DNA from: Deltaproteobacteria bacterium
GTDB taxonomy: Bacteria; Desulfobacterota; Desulfuromonadia; Geobacterales; Pseudopelobacteraceae
DNA length: 64,000 bases
Assembly: GCA_021780495.1 (NCBI GenBank)
Contig: JAJXYO010000030.1
Span: forward strand, 32,332-96,331
Reading direction: 5' to 3'
The notes under the pieces are model-generated. The model did no database searches and had not been told where the DNA came from. It was given only the letters and a program-made list of their open reading frames with translations. Shown piece after piece: positions 1 to 9,194 of this stretch. A program made the position numbers and the translations under genes. The number at the start of each line of letters is the position of its first letter. Position 1 is the first letter of the stretch.

Positions 1-524
1 TCAAGCGTAATTTGTTCGCCGGCGTGTACGTTTGTGCGGTTGCCATTGCCTTCCACGTAGGCCGTCCCTTCGAATATGGCAACATCCTCTTGACTGTCTG
101 GGAGCATGTCTATCCCAAGCCGGGTGCGTGCAGCCGGAAGTACGCTGGTGTCGTTGGCATCTATCTGCAGAGAGTCAATGCCGCTCGCCTGGGACGCCAT
201 CAGGTATAGCCTTCCGCTTGCCAGGTGCAGATGGGTGAAGCCATCCGCATTGGCAAGCAGGTCAAGCTGCGAACCGCCATCCAGACGTACCACGGTACCA
301 TCCGGAAATTGAATCTCTACCCTGCTGTCATCGGGACACCAAACCGAATCACCTTCGTCAACAGGGGTGTTGACGGAAGCGTACAGCCACTCAGCATCGT
401 CAGGCGTTCGGAACATGACATTGCCATCCACGAATCGGATATTGGCTGGTCCGATGATGCCGGCCTGCGACAGCGTAGGAGCTGCGAACAGCACCGCCAG
501 GCAAATCCAGATTATTCGTTTCAT
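1..524 (-). CDS. FecR-like exported protein, N-terminal part (runs off left edge)
   Basis: The reading frame is open from an ATG at 524 to the window edge, giving 174 codons. A strong ribosome binding site (GAGGAGG) lies six bases upstream. The first 22 or so residues form a signal peptide (MKRIIWICLAVLFAAPTLSQA), so the protein is exported. The next part reads like a FecR-type domain: a stretch with GDSVWCPDDSRVEIQFPDG, then VVRLDGGSQLDL, and later a segment ending in VHAGEQITL. In known proteins this fold occurs in FecR signalling proteins and in many exported proteins of unknown role in Geobacter. No sigma or iron-signalling partner is visible, and the C-terminal part lies outside the window, so function cannot be assigned. 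Confidence 0.75.
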   Translation of the reverse strand, partial: MKRIIWICLAVLFAAPTLSQAGIIGPANIRFVDGNVMFRTPDDAEWLYASVNTPVDEGDSVWCPDDSRVEIQFPDGTVVRLDGGSQLDLLANADGFTHLHLASGRLYLMASQASGIDSLQIDANDTSVLPAARTRLGIDMLPDSQEDVAIFEGTAYVEGNGNRTNVHAGEQITL

Positions 525-579
525 TGTTTTCCTCCTCGGCCAGTGGGGGCACTCTCTGGTTCTCTCTTCCGCAACAAAC

Positions 580-660
580 ATGCCGCTAATGAGCTCCAGG
601 TATATCAAGCGGTTGCGGTGAGGTTGCCTGCTATTATGCCGCAAATGAGGTACCAGGTAT
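580..660. repeat. Imperfect direct repeat upstream of the FecR-like gene
   Basis: Two similar 24-25 base units occur at 580-603 (ATGCCGCTAATGAGCTCC then AGGTAT) and 636-660 (ATGCCGCAAATGAGGTACC then AGGTAT). They lie between nudC and the FecR-like gene, both read on the minus strand. They could be a regulator binding site or the remains of a small duplication. Nothing else is recognised in this gap. Confidence 0.4.
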
Positions 661-661
661 G

Positions 662-1546
662 CTATTTGAAGTTGTCGATGATCCAACGTGCAATGCTGCG
701 CTTGCCCGGAAGCAAAGGTAGCTCGTCTGAGCGGAACCAGCGCGCATCCTCAAGCTCGTTCAAATCAACGCAGATATCTCCAGCCTCGTAATCGGCTACA
801 AAACCAGCCATGAGCTGCGCCGGGAACGGCCAGTTCTGGCTCCCGACGTAGCGCACATTGCATACCTCAATGCCGGTCTCTTCTCTGATCTCCCGGATGG
901 CACATTCCTCAAGCGATTCGCCAAAATCGAGGAAACCTGCCACCAGACTGTATCTGCCCGCAACCCATTCAGCTTTGCGGGTTAACAACAGTTCGTCGCC
1001 GCGCTTGACCAGCACGATGGCGCAGGGGTGGATATGTGGATAATGTTCGACGTTGCAGACGTTGCAGTGTCTGCCCCAGGTGCCGGGAATAGTTTCCGTA
1101 AACGCGCCGCAACGTGAGCAGTGCCGGCTTTGCCGGTCCCAGTGCAGAATCTGTTTTGCCATCCCTGCCAGCGTCAGGGTTTGGATGTCCATGGATTCAT
1201 CGCTGGCGTTGAAATCTTTGCATACGAAAGGCGGGGGTGGTGTCAGGTTACTGTCGGCAGAGACAACCCGCAACGGTTTTCCGCGCCATGAACCGATACA
1301 GATCGAAGGGTGCTTTGCAACCAGCCAATCTGGTAATGAGCCGTGCGGGAGTTTCAGTCCGGTGTGTGTCTCTTCGAGAATCGTAGCGGTACCCTGGATG
1401 ATGACCCAATAGCATTCTGCCGTTTGGAGCTCTGAAGCAGGAGCGCGAAATTCAAATTCGGCTTTTACCGAAGAAAAGTTGAATGGTAGATTGACGGCTT
1501 CCGGGTATGCTACTTCTTGGCACGCTGGTTCTATTCCGGTTGTCAT
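662..1546 (-). CDS. nudC: NAD+ diphosphatase (NADH pyrophosphatase), Nudix family
   Basis: NudC hydrolyses NAD(H) to NMN(H) and AMP, and in some bacteria removes NAD caps from RNA 5' ends. The 294-residue product has a zinc ribbon made of two CxxC pairs (about C143/C146 and C161/C164). It is followed by a full Nudix box at about 204-228, with GFLDFGESLEE and then REIREETGIEV. Zinc ribbon then Nudix box is the NudC order; the E. coli protein is slightly shorter (257 residues). I chose the ATG at 1546 because GAGG lies six bases upstream; an in-frame start at 1558 or 1603 is possible. It is divergent from mltG. Confidence 0.9.
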   Translation of the reverse strand: MTTGIEPACQEVAYPEAVNLPFNFSSVKAEFEFRAPASELQTAECYWVIIQGTATILEETHTGLKLPHGSLPDWLVAKHPSICIGSWRGKPLRVVSADSNLTPPPPFVCKDFNASDESMDIQTLTLAGMAKQILHWDRQSRHCSRCGAFTETIPGTWGRHCNVCNVEHYPHIHPCAIVLVKRGDELLLTRKAEWVAGRYSLVAGFLDFGESLEECAIREIREETGIEVCNVRYVGSQNWPFPAQLMAGFVADYEAGDICVDLNELEDARWFRSDELPLLPGKRSIARWIIDNFK

Positions 1547-1657
1547 GGTCGTCCTCATCTCTGGGGAAAGTTTGGGATAGTTGATAGCATAACACAAAAT
1601 CAAGCTGTGTTGCTTCCTAGACTTGACTCGTGGTCAGTTTATCAACATAATGTCTCA

Positions 1658-2662
1658 ATGTTTTCCCGACACGTTTCCCCGAAAGCCATTTTCACGACCG
1701 TAGTCCGAATTCTATTGGCCCTGCTGCTGGTGTGGTATCTCATCTGCCTTTTTGTTCCTCCGGGAGATGGTTCCAAGGTGCGGGTAATTTCATTCCCTTC
1801 TGGTAGCGGTATCCGAAAACTAGCCAATGAACTCAAGGCCGGCGGTATTATTCGCAGCAGCTGGCACTTTATTCTGGTTACGCGCTTACGTGGCCAGGCC
1901 CATCGCCTGAAAGCCGGCGATTACCGTTTCAACGATGCCATGACGCCGGCCATGATCCTTCGAAAACTGGTTGCCGGGGATGTTGATTTTCGCAGATTTG
2001 CCCTGCCGGAAGGGTATTCTATCTATCAGGCTGCAGAGCTTTTGGACCAGAAGGGCTATTTCAATAAGACGAGCTTCTTGGAGAAATGCCGGGATACGGC
2101 ACTGTTGCGCCGCCTTGGTTTGCATGAGCCTACGGCGGAAGGGTATCTCTATCCGGCCACCTATAATCTGGCGCGTAATGGAAATGAAGAACAGTTGATT
2201 GGCCAGATGGTTGCCCAGTTTAAAAAAAAGTATGCCGAATTGACGCGCGGGACTGGCGGGGTGAGTGGCCTGTCCCGTCATCAGATTGTTACGATGGCAT
2301 CGCTGATTGAAAAAGAAGCGGTCTCGCCCGAAGAAAAACCGCTTATTGCGTCGGTTTTTTACAACCGGTTACGAATCGGCATGCCGTTGCAAAGTGATCC
2401 CACGGCAGTCTATGGTGTGCGCGCTTTTGGCGGGAAGGTCAGTAAGGCTGATATTGAACGGCGTTCTCCCTACAACACCTACCTGATCAAAGGACTCCCG
2501 CCCGGCCCCATTGGCAACCCCGGCATTGAAGCCATTCAGGCGGCCCTGCACCCCGCCTGCACCCCGTATCTGTATTTCGTTGCCCGCCAGGATGGGACCC
2601 ACCAGTTTTCTTGCTCTCTGGAAGAACACAACCGGGCAGTGTCGAGATACCTCAAGCATTAA
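1658..2662 (+). CDS. mltG: Endolytic murein transglycosylase (YceG family)
   Basis: MltG cuts nascent peptidoglycan glycan strands and is thought to set their length. The 334-residue product has one N-terminal membrane anchor (about residues 10-33) and then a periplasmic YceG domain. The conserved segment MASLIEKEAVSPEEK carries the likely catalytic glutamate at residue 218, the same number as in E. coli. The family signature VFYNRLRIGMPLQSDPT follows. The open frame extends upstream to 1517, but that part overlaps nudC and precedes the membrane anchor, so the ATG at 1658 is preferred. No strong ribosome binding site is visible, which leaves the start uncertain. Confidence 0.92.
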   Translation: MFSRHVSPKAIFTTVVRILLALLLVWYLICLFVPPGDGSKVRVISFPSGSGIRKLANELKAGGIIRSSWHFILVTRLRGQAHRLKAGDYRFNDAMTPAMILRKLVAGDVDFRRFALPEGYSIYQAAELLDQKGYFNKTSFLEKCRDTALLRRLGLHEPTAEGYLYPATYNLARNGNEEQLIGQMVAQFKKKYAELTRGTGGVSGLSRHQIVTMASLIEKEAVSPEEKPLIASVFYNRLRIGMPLQSDPTAVYGVRAFGGKVSKADIERRSPYNTYLIKGLPPGPIGNPGIEAIQAALHPACTPYLYFVARQDGTHQFSCSLEEHNRAVSRYLKH

Positions 2663-2686
2663 ATTGCACGGATTTTGTACGAAAAA

Positions 2687-2713
2687 CCGGGTCCTGTAAG
2701 GTTCAGGACCCGG
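2687..2713. terminator. Bidirectional rho-independent terminator
   Basis: A perfect 10-bp stem (CCGGGTCCTG with CAGGACCCGG) closes a 7-base loop. On the minus strand it is followed by TTTTT, so it ends the HDOD gene at 2744-3589. It also lies 25 bases after the mltG stop and may serve convergent transcripts. Confidence 0.85.
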
Positions 2714-2743
2714 CGCAATTTCCGGATACAGGATTCATCCTGG

Positions 2744-3589
2744 TCACATATCCTCAAGCTCTCCGGCATCCTCTATAACGATCTCCAATTCCGCCAAGGT
2801 AATCTCCTTTACTCCCAACGCCTGGACTTCTGGACAGGATATCAGCGAAATCTCCGAATGCATGATGATATCTTTACCGACTTTTCTGCATGCTTCGTTG
2901 GCAAGACGAACCACGGTCAAAAGTATATTTCCGGTATCAAAATCTGCTTTGTGGTGTTGAATGGAGATATTTGCATACGTTTCCGGCAGACTCCATGAAC
3001 GCATCAGGTTGTATCCAACCTCTTCGTGCATGGAGATGAGGATCTCATCGATCAGAGGCTTGGTCAGGGTGATGCGGCTTTCTCCACTGCGGATGATATC
3101 ATCCATGACCTTGAGCAGCGCCAGTTTGCCGATGTCATGCAGCAGTCCGCCCATGAACGCCTGTGATGCGATGTCGGGATAACCTGCCTTGCGGGCCAGC
3201 CACTTGGCTCCGACAGCACAGGAAAAGGCGTGACTCCATAGTGTCTGCATATGTGTATTGAGAATTTCGTTCGACGACTGGTAGCTTTCAAGTTGTGAAG
3301 CCATCATGGCTACGTTTGCGATTTCCTGGGCGCCAAGCCTGACGATGGCCTCTTTAATGGTTGCAACTTTAGAAAGCCCGGCATAATAGGATGAGTTGGC
3401 CACCATGAGAACCTTGCCGGCCAGGGACTGATCCTCGCTGATCAATTCCAGTATCTCCTCGATGGTAAAATCTCGCTTGGCAAGGGTTTGCTGAAGGCGT
3501 ACCGCAACGGAATGGAATACGGGCAGATCTGACAAGTCCCCGGAGAGATGTTCTTGTACCAGTGCAATTAAAGGCTTTTCGCTGCTCAT
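2744..3589 (-). CDS. HDOD domain protein
   Basis: This 281-residue protein consists mainly of an HDOD domain. Signs include the segments LVMANSSYYAG, IKEAIVRLGAQEI, GGLLHDIGKLALL and MHEEVGYNLM. HDOD domains are related to HD phosphohydrolases and occur in signalling proteins, but most lack proven enzyme activity. The HD pair (HDIGK) is kept here, so activity cannot be excluded. The gene overlaps the upstream ATPase gene by four bases (ATGA), so the two are probably translated together. That points to a regulatory role linked to the ATPase, though this is inference. Confidence 0.85.
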   Translation of the reverse strand: MSSEKPLIALVQEHLSGDLSDLPVFHSVAVRLQQTLAKRDFTIEEILELISEDQSLAGKVLMVANSSYYAGLSKVATIKEAIVRLGAQEIANVAMMASQLESYQSSNEILNTHMQTLWSHAFSCAVGAKWLARKAGYPDIASQAFMGGLLHDIGKLALLKVMDDIIRSGESRITLTKPLIDEILISMHEEVGYNLMRSWSLPETYANISIQHHKADFDTGNILLTVVRLANEACRKVGKDIIMHSEISLISCPEVQALGVKEITLAELEIVIEDAGELEDM

Positions 3590-5517
3590 TCGTTTACCCC
3601 CAGAATTCTGTGCAATTCGCTCAATGGTCGCGGTTTGCCCAGTTTGGGTAGATCTGTAATGATCTCCTTGACGGAGACCTGACCTTGTGCGGCTTTGACC
3701 AGACCATCCTCGAAAAGTGTGACCAGTCCCGCGGTTTCAATGCTCAACTTCCTGATTTCCAGGGAACTTTTCCCCAGCAAAATAGCTTCACTCAGGTTTT
3801 CATTCATAATCAGTGTTTCGAAGATTCCCACCCGTCCTTTATATCCGCTGAATCGGCAGGCTTTACAGCCGCGTCCCTGTTTGAATTTAGCGCCGGCAAT
3901 GTCCTTGGAGGTAACAAACATGCGACTCAAATCGAGAGGAGACGGGGTATACGGTTCAGCACAGGCAGGACAGATCCTGCGCATCAGTCTCTGGGCAACA
4001 ATGCAGGTAATCGTTGACGCAATCAGGAACGGCTCTACCTGCATGGTGAGCAGGCGGGTCAGGGCTCCGATACTATCCTCGGTATGGAAGGTGGTGAAAA
4101 CCTTGTGTCCGGTGAGGGCCGCTTCTATGGCCGTTTCGGCCGAAAACTTGTCGCGCACCTCGCCCAGGACGATAATGTCAGGATCCTGACGGACGATATG
4201 TCGCAGGGTCTCTTCAAAGGTCACACCGATCTTGGGGTTGATGGAACACTGGCAGACACCGTCCAGTACGATCTCTACCGGGTCTTCAGCCGTGATAATG
4301 CTGGTATGGATATCATTGACAAAATTGATGCAACTATAGAGGGTGCTGGTCTTGCCGCTTCCGGTGGGGCCGGTGATGATAACCACCCCGGTAGGTGTTT
4401 CAACGGCATTGTAGATGAAGTTCTCCAACATACGCGGAGCCATGCCGATTTCCTTGATATCGAGCAGCGATGCTTTGTTGCTGAGCAGTCTCAGAACGAT
4501 CTTTTCACCGTAGATGGTGACAAAGATGGAAACCCTCAGATCCAGGTTTACGCCGTGTTTGCGGCTTTTAAACAAGATGCGTGCATCCTGGTGTCGTCGC
4601 TTCTCGGCGATATCAGCCTGGCCCAACACCTTGATGCGGGTCGATAGTTGGGGGGCCATGCTGCGAGGGAAATCTTTGTAATGCTGCATGACACCATCGC
4701 GGCGGAAGCGGATTCGCAGGCGGTTATCCATCGGTTCTATATGGATATCACTGGCATTCTCATCGATGGCATCATCTAAAATGGTGTTGATGATGCCGAT
4801 AATCGTATTTTCATCGGCCGCAACATAAGCTTGGGCCGACGTTTGCTCAAGGGCTGAGAGCGCTTCCAATACCGTGGACTTGGAGGTGATGGCTGGTTTG
4901 AAATTTTTGCCGAGTAACCGTTCTGCCGTTTGCAGGGCCTGTTGGTCGAGCGGATCGCCAAAGGCTACAACGATGTTGTCGCCGTCCTTCTCGATGGGCA
5001 GCAGGCATAATTCTTTGCAGACATTGTGCGGGATCAGATTTGCGAGGACCTTGTCGAGTTTTCCGAAGTCGATGGTGACAACCGGGAAACCCAATTGATA
5101 CGAGAGCGTTTCCAGCAGTCTGCGTTCCTCAATAAAGCCGCCCTCGATCAGAATCTCTCCGATCCGCTTCTTCCCGCCTGAATCCTTTTGCAGCCCAAGC
5201 GCCTGTCGCAGGTCTGCATCAGTCAGATAGCCGAGTTCGACGAGCAGATCGCCAAGTCGTATATTTATCTGACTGTTACGGAGCGATTCTTTAACCTGGT
5301 CACGCTCCACGTAGCCGAGCTCAATGAGCGTGTCCAGCATTGTCTGCGGAGTGGCGATCTTTTTACGTACCCGCAGGGCATAGTTGAGCTGCTTCTCAGT
5401 GATTATGCCCTGATTGAGCAGCAGTGCTGCCAAAACGCCAGCTTCCTGCTCAAGGGGCACTAAATCTAACGGAGTAACTTCCTGCTGCTTGTGTAATGCG
5501 GGGTTCTGAGCTGTCAT
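3586..5517 (-). CDS. GspE/PilB-family ATPase with N-terminal MshEN domain
   Basis: This is a hexameric-type secretion or pilus-assembly ATPase of 643 residues. An MshEN-type repeat lies at about 86-148 (RLGDLLVELGYL, then RIGEILIEGGFI), preceded by a related segment at about 30-80. In MshE this domain binds cyclic-di-GMP. The ATPase core has Walker A GPTGSGKT at 383-390 and GEVRD of the Walker B region. Four cysteines (about 516, 519, 551, 554) form the GspE/PilB zinc site. The ATG at 5517 is preferred because AGGGAGAG lies just upstream; the frame is open to 5613. No pilin or secretion genes are next to it, so its machine is unknown. Confidence 0.88.
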   Translation of the reverse strand: MTAQNPALHKQQEVTPLDLVPLEQEAGVLAALLLNQGIITEKQLNYALRVRKKIATPQTMLDTLIELGYVERDQVKESLRNSQINIRLGDLLVELGYLTDADLRQALGLQKDSGGKKRIGEILIEGGFIEERRLLETLSYQLGFPVVTIDFGKLDKVLANLIPHNVCKELCLLPIEKDGDNIVVAFGDPLDQQALQTAERLLGKNFKPAITSKSTVLEALSALEQTSAQAYVAADENTIIGIINTILDDAIDENASDIHIEPMDNRLRIRFRRDGVMQHYKDFPRSMAPQLSTRIKVLGQADIAEKRRHQDARILFKSRKHGVNLDLRVSIFVTIYGEKIVLRLLSNKASLLDIKEIGMAPRMLENFIYNAVETPTGVVIITGPTGSGKTSTLYSCINFVNDIHTSIITAEDPVEIVLDGVCQCSINPKIGVTFEETLRHIVRQDPDIIVLGEVRDKFSAETAIEAALTGHKVFTTFHTEDSIGALTRLLTMQVEPFLIASTITCIVAQRLMRRICPACAEPYTPSPLDLSRMFVTSKDIAGAKFKQGRGCKACRFSGYKGRVGIFETLIMNENLSEAILLGKSSLEIRKLSIETAGLVTLFEDGLVKAAQGQVSVKEIITDLPKLGKPRPLSELHRILGVNE

Positions 5518-5651
5518 GAGGTCTCTCCCTGAACGGCATATAATAATTGCAGGCACTCTGAAATGCAAGTTCTTGATGAGGGCAGGTTGTTGCTGCGGAT
5601 GAGCATGTTTCAAATGATATCAAAGGCTGTCAAAAAGCTCGTGGGAGGAAA

Positions 5652-6299
5652 TCAGGAAGATAAACCTACATGTTCCTTGACACCGCCAAAGGTCAGACGG
5701 TGAATGGGGCAGGGACCGAGCCGGCGGATCGCTTGCAGATGCAGGGCGCTACCATAACCTTTGTGACCGCTAAAACCGTAGCCGGGATGGATCTGGTCCA
5801 GTTTGCGCATGAGTCTGTCACGGGTGACCTTGGCTATAATGGAGGCAGCCGCGATGGAAAGGCTGAGTGCATCCCCTTTTTTGATGATTTTCTGAGATAG
5901 GGGAGAGTCGATGGTACTGATACCATCGATCAGGATGTAATCAGGTTGTGGGGCGAGTTGTCCAACAGCTTCAAGCATGGCGAAGCGTGTGGCCTGAAGG
6001 ATGTTAATCTCATCGATCAGTTCTGGTGATCCCATGCCGATTCCTACGGAGAGGGCTTGATCCATTATAACGTCAAACAGTCGCTCGCGTTTGTCCGGTG
6101 AGAGCTTTTTGGAGTCATTGACCCCGTTAAGTCGTAAGCCCGCGGGAAGGATTACCGCTGCGGCTACAACCGGACCGGCTAGTGGGCCTCGGCCGGCCTC
6201 GTCTACACCGGCGATCAGTCGATAACCATTACGGATGCCTTGCCGCTCGAAAGAGAGCAGGTCCAGTGGTGAGCTATTGAAGAGTTCGGTCTGAATCAT
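5652..6299 (-). CDS. rnhB: Ribonuclease HII
   Basis: RNase HII cuts the RNA strand of RNA-DNA hybrids and starts removal of single ribonucleotides from DNA. The 215-residue product has the signature AGVDEAGRGPLAGPVVAAAV near residue 30, with the first metal-binding Asp-Glu pair. Further conserved parts are DSKKLSPDKRE and AAASIIAKVTRDR. Length is normal for the family. It lies downstream of rplS but is separated from it by a clear terminator, so its expression depends on read-through or on a promoter I cannot see. Confidence 0.95.
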   Translation of the reverse strand: MIQTELFNSSPLDLLSFERQGIRNGYRLIAGVDEAGRGPLAGPVVAAAVILPAGLRLNGVNDSKKLSPDKRERLFDVIMDQALSVGIGMGSPELIDEINILQATRFAMLEAVGQLAPQPDYILIDGISTIDSPLSQKIIKKGDALSLSIAAASIIAKVTRDRLMRKLDQIHPGYGFSGHKGYGSALHLQAIRRLGPCPIHRLTFGGVKEHVGLSS

Positions 6300-6317
6300 G
6301 TGCCGATCCTGATATGC

Positions 6318-6344
6318 AAAAAGCCCCGCAGAGCGGGGCTTTTT
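6318..6344 (-). terminator. Rho-independent terminator after rplS
   Basis: A 12-bp perfect stem (AAAAAGCCCCGC with GCGGGGCTTTTT) closes a 3-base loop. The T-run works on either strand. It lies 12 bases after the rplS stop and ends the ffh-to-rplS operon. Confidence 0.92.
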
Positions 6345-6355
6345 GTATCGTTACG

Positions 6356-6712
6356 TTAAGCAGCTTTGACGTACTTGCGCTCGCGGATGCGGGCGGCTTT
6401 GCCGCGCAGGTTACGCAGGTAGTAAAGTTTGGCACGGCGAACATGCCCACGGGTAATTACCTCGATCTTCTCAAGGATGGGTGAGTGGAGAGGGAACACC
6501 CTCTCAACACCGATACCGTTGGAAATTTTACGTACGGTAAACGACTCACGAATACCGCCGTTCTGGCGACCAATAACAACGCCCTGAAAAACCTGGATAC
6601 GGTGTTTGTCACCCTCTACGATTTTTACGTGCACTTTGACTGTATCACCAACCTTGAAAGGGGTGATGTTCTTCTTCATCTGTTCAAATTCCAGAAAATC
6701 GATGGTATTCAT
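6356..6712 (-). CDS. rplS: 50S ribosomal protein L19
   Basis: L19 sits at the 30S-50S interface of the ribosome. The 118-residue product contains [28 protein letters not shown] and the C-terminal [19 protein letters not shown]. The start at 6712 follows GAGGAGG; an internal ATG 11 codons later (MKKNITPF) is closer to the usual L19 N-terminus but lacks a good binding site. It is the last gene of the rpsP-rimM-trmD-rplS block, the classic bacterial order. Confidence 0.96.
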   Translation of the reverse strand: MNTIDFLEFEQMKKNITPFKVGDTVKVHVKIVEGDKHRIQVFQGVVIGRQNGGIRESFTVRKISNGIGVERVFPLHSPILEKIEVITRGHVRRAKLYYLRNLRGKAARIRERKYVKAA

Positions 6713-6759
6713 TGGTTTGATTCCTCCTCTATGTCTCTCTTTGTTACGAATATATGTTT

Positions 6760-7338
6760 CTACTGCATTCCTGTCAGTCGGTCGAGCATAATGGCAGCCG
6801 CCGAACGGACCGACAGGTGATTGTATCTGCCAGCACCGGCAATAGGCTCAAGGATAAGATCGGCCGTTTCAAAGCACTCTTCCGTGAGTCCCCATCCGGT
6901 TCCCAAAAGTAGTAAGTACGGTTTTTCTGCATTGCCGAGCAACTGTTTGAAATTCTGACAGGTGATGCTTCCCGGACGGTTACCGGCACTTGTAATAACC
7001 GTCTTGACCGGTTCAGCAAACCCTGTCTGAAAATCGCTCACAGCACACCCCAAGCTGTCAACTACCCTGATGATTTCGAGCGCTTCTTTACGGTCCGGAT
7101 TGTAGGTTGCTCCCCAACCGGTCTGCCAGTGGCCCGTTATCCGAAGAGCCAGTGCCTGCTGGTCTTTCGACGGGGTTACGATATAGAATCGGTCCAATCC
7201 AAACGTTCGGGACGAACGGGCAATATCATGCAGATCCAGATTGGTCAGTGCTGTTGTAACCACCTCGTGGAGCTTGTTGTACACCGGGTAGTGCACAAGT
7301 GCTATGGCCAGATTAGCAGCAGGAGGAAGAAGCATCAT
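6760..7338 (-). CDS. SPOUT-type RNA methyltransferase (trmD-linked family)
   Basis: The product is about 192 residues. It resembles a SAM-dependent RNA methyltransferase family (Pfam Methyltrn_RNA_4) that is often encoded between trmD and rplS. Visible family parts are [10 protein letters not shown] near the start, [32 protein letters not shown], and a C-terminal [12 protein letters not shown]. The last two resemble the SAM-binding knot of SPOUT enzymes. Its RNA target is not known to me. The ATG at 7338 has GGAG four bases ahead; an in-frame TTG lies at 7356. It overlaps the end of trmD by 26 bases. Confidence 0.8.
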   Translation of the reverse strand: MMLLPPAANLAIALVHYPVYNKLHEVVTTALTNLDLHDIARSSRTFGLDRFYIVTPSKDQQALALRITGHWQTGWGATYNPDRKEALEIIRVVDSLGCAVSDFQTGFAEPVKTVITSAGNRPGSITCQNFKQLLGNAEKPYLLLLGTGWGLTEECFETADLILEPIAGAGRYNHLSVRSAAAIMLDRLTGMQ

Positions 7339-8062
7339 CCCGCTCCAGTTCGGCAAGCAATTTCCGGTCTTCCTTTGTCAATGCCAGTTCTGCCATGAGA
7401 TCAGGGCGAAGCGCAATTGTACTGCGTAATGACTCGCGTCGCCGCCATTTCCGGATTAATTCATGATTACCGGACAGCAGAACTCTGGGAACAGTCAGCC
7501 CTCTGAACTCAGGAGGGCGTGTGTAGTGCGGATACTCCAGCAGTCCGTCACCGAATGAGTCGCTTTCTGCCGATTCATCATTGCCAAGGACGTCCGGTAT
7601 GAGACGTGTCACGGCGTCAACGATAGCCATGGCAGCGATCTCGCCTCCCGACAGGACCACGTCGCCGATGGAGATGTCATCCTGAATGCAGAGAGTACGC
7701 ACGCGCTCGTCGATCCCTTCGTAGCGGCCGCAAACGATGATCAGGCCCTCCCGTTCGGCCAGTTCCGTTGCTACCTGATGGGTAAGCCGGCGTCCTCGGG
7801 GAGAGGTTAATACGACGGTTGACGCGGGGTGCAGCGTCTTGATGGATTCAATGCAGGCGGTCAAAGGTTCGACTTTCATCACCATGCCGGCACCGCCCCC
7901 ATAGGGGGCGTCATCGGTTACCTGATGGCGGTCGCTGGCCCAGTCGCGGATGTTGTGTATGTCAATGTCAATGAGCTGTTTTTCCCTGGCCCGCCTGATG
8001 ATGCTTTCATCGAACGGTCCCAAGAACATCCCGGGAAACAGGGTAAGTATGTCAAATTTCAT
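7313..8062 (-). CDS. trmD: tRNA (guanine-N1)-methyltransferase
   Basis: TrmD methylates G37 of tRNAs reading codons that start with C, which prevents frameshifting. The 249-residue product shows the TrmD features [13 protein letters not shown] at the start, [26 protein letters not shown] and [12 protein letters not shown]. The DYVLSGGE-like motif is part of the SAM-binding trefoil knot. The start overlaps the rimM stop by four bases (ATGA), which supports coupled translation. Confidence 0.96.
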   Translation of the reverse strand: MKFDILTLFPGMFLGPFDESIIRRAREKQLIDIDIHNIRDWASDRHQVTDDAPYGGGAGMVMKVEPLTACIESIKTLHPASTVVLTSPRGRRLTHQVATELAEREGLIIVCGRYEGIDERVRTLCIQDDISIGDVVLSGGEIAAMAIVDAVTRLIPDVLGNDESAESDSFGDGLLEYPHYTRPPEFRGLTVPRVLLSGNHELIRKWRRRESLRSTIALRPDLMAELALTKEDRKLLAELERDDASSSCC

Positions 8063-8580
8063 AAATCGAGCAGACCGTCGAGCGGAGTGATGATGACTCT
8101 ACCACTCACCAGATCGACCCGTTGGATAACATCACCGATGGCTGGGATCAGGTACTCACGGCTTGTTCCACGAACCACATAAATGTCGCTGCTGCCGGTT
8201 TCAAAGATATCAGCGATTGTTCCGAGCAGCGTGCCATCATCGGTGAGGACCTGCAGTCCGATCAGATCACTCCAGTAATACTCATCGTCTGTCAGTTCCG
8301 GCAGAAGAGAACGTTTAAGGCACAACTCGTTTCCAACGAGGGGTTTGGCCTGGTCAATATCATCAAAGTCCTGGAGGCCTATGATGAATTTTCCGGAGTT
8401 GGCATTGAAGCTTGTAAGGGTGAACTCCCGCAGCGTCCCATCAGCCGACTTTAAGACAACAGAACGCGCGGCACTCATACTTTCGAAGTTGCCCGAATAG
8501 GAGTACACTTTCAATTGGCCCTTGATACCATGGGTACCAATTATTTTTCCCACCGGGATCAGCCCTTCCGAGTCTCGCAT
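8059..8580 (-). CDS. rimM: 16S rRNA processing protein RimM
   Basis: RimM helps mature the 30S head during ribosome assembly. The 173-residue product has the N-terminal barrel signature [18 protein letters not shown] and a C-terminal PRC-barrel with [11 protein letters not shown] and [15 protein letters not shown]. The stop of khpA lies directly before it and its own stop overlaps trmD, so it is tightly packed in the operon. Confidence 0.95.
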   Translation of the reverse strand: MRDSEGLIPVGKIIGTHGIKGQLKVYSYSGNFESMSAARSVVLKSADGTLREFTLTSFNANSGKFIIGLQDFDDIDQAKPLVGNELCLKRSLLPELTDDEYYWSDLIGLQVLTDDGTLLGTIADIFETGSSDIYVVRGTSREYLIPAIGDVIQRVDLVSGRVIITPLDGLLDL

Positions 8581-8811
8581 TTATTCCACAATTTTAAGAA
8601 TAGCCTTGTTGTTGCCCTTGGTGGACACAGCATTGAGGATCGTACGGATTGCCTTGGCAGTGCGGCCTTCCTTGCCGATGATACGACCCATATCTTCCTT
8701 GGCGACAGTCAGCTTGATGACCAGAGTGTCTTCTTCCATCTCTTCGGTTGCCATTACCTTGGAGGGGTCGTCGACTAGTGCCTTCGCGATGGTTTCAACA
8801 AGTGCTTTCAT
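8581..8811 (-). CDS. khpA: KH-domain RNA-binding protein KhpA
   Basis: KhpA is a small RNA-binding protein; in some Firmicutes it pairs with KhpB and affects cell division and sRNA use. The 76-residue product is a single type II KH domain with the GxxG loop in GRIIGKEGRT, followed by a helix AIRTILNAV. Its position between rpsP and rimM is typical in many bacteria. Confidence 0.93.
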   Translation of the reverse strand: MKALVETIAKALVDDPSKVMATEEMEEDTLVIKLTVAKEDMGRIIGKEGRTAKAIRTILNAVSTKGNNKAILKIVE

Positions 8812-8867
8812 GTCGGTATCCTCTGCTCATTGTAGAATGGCCGGCGGACCGGGATGGAATCAAGGCG

Positions 8868-9134
8868 CTATGCCGTCGGAGCGGCTGCCTTGTCCAGGAT
8901 CCCTGCATTTTTCAGAAGTTGTCTGACGGTATCGGTAGGTTGTGCGCCCTTGTCGAGCCACGCGACAATCTTCTCTTTATTCAGCTTGACGACTGCCGGA
9001 TTCTTCGTCGGATCGTAGGTGCCCATGTTCTCGATGAAACGGCCGTCTCTGCGGCAGCGCTCGTCTGCAACAACTACCTGGTAAAAAGGTCTTTTCTTTG
9101 CGCCTGCCCGAGCAAGCCTGATTTTTGTTGCCAT
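8868..9134 (-). CDS. rpsP: 30S ribosomal protein S16
   Basis: S16 helps fold 16S rRNA early in 30S assembly. The 88-residue product begins [20 protein letters not shown] and contains [16 protein letters not shown], the normal S16 signature. It follows ffh and precedes khpA. A binding site (GGAGG) sits upstream of the ATG at 9134. Confidence 0.97.
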   Translation of the reverse strand: MATKIRLARAGAKKRPFYQVVVADERCRRDGRFIENMGTYDPTKNPAVVKLNKEKIVAWLDKGAQPTDTVRQLLKNAGILDKAAAPTA

Positions 9135-9194
9135 TGTGTTTCCTCCTGAGTTGTTACTTCTGCGATTTTGTATGAAAATGATGAAATGTTTATG

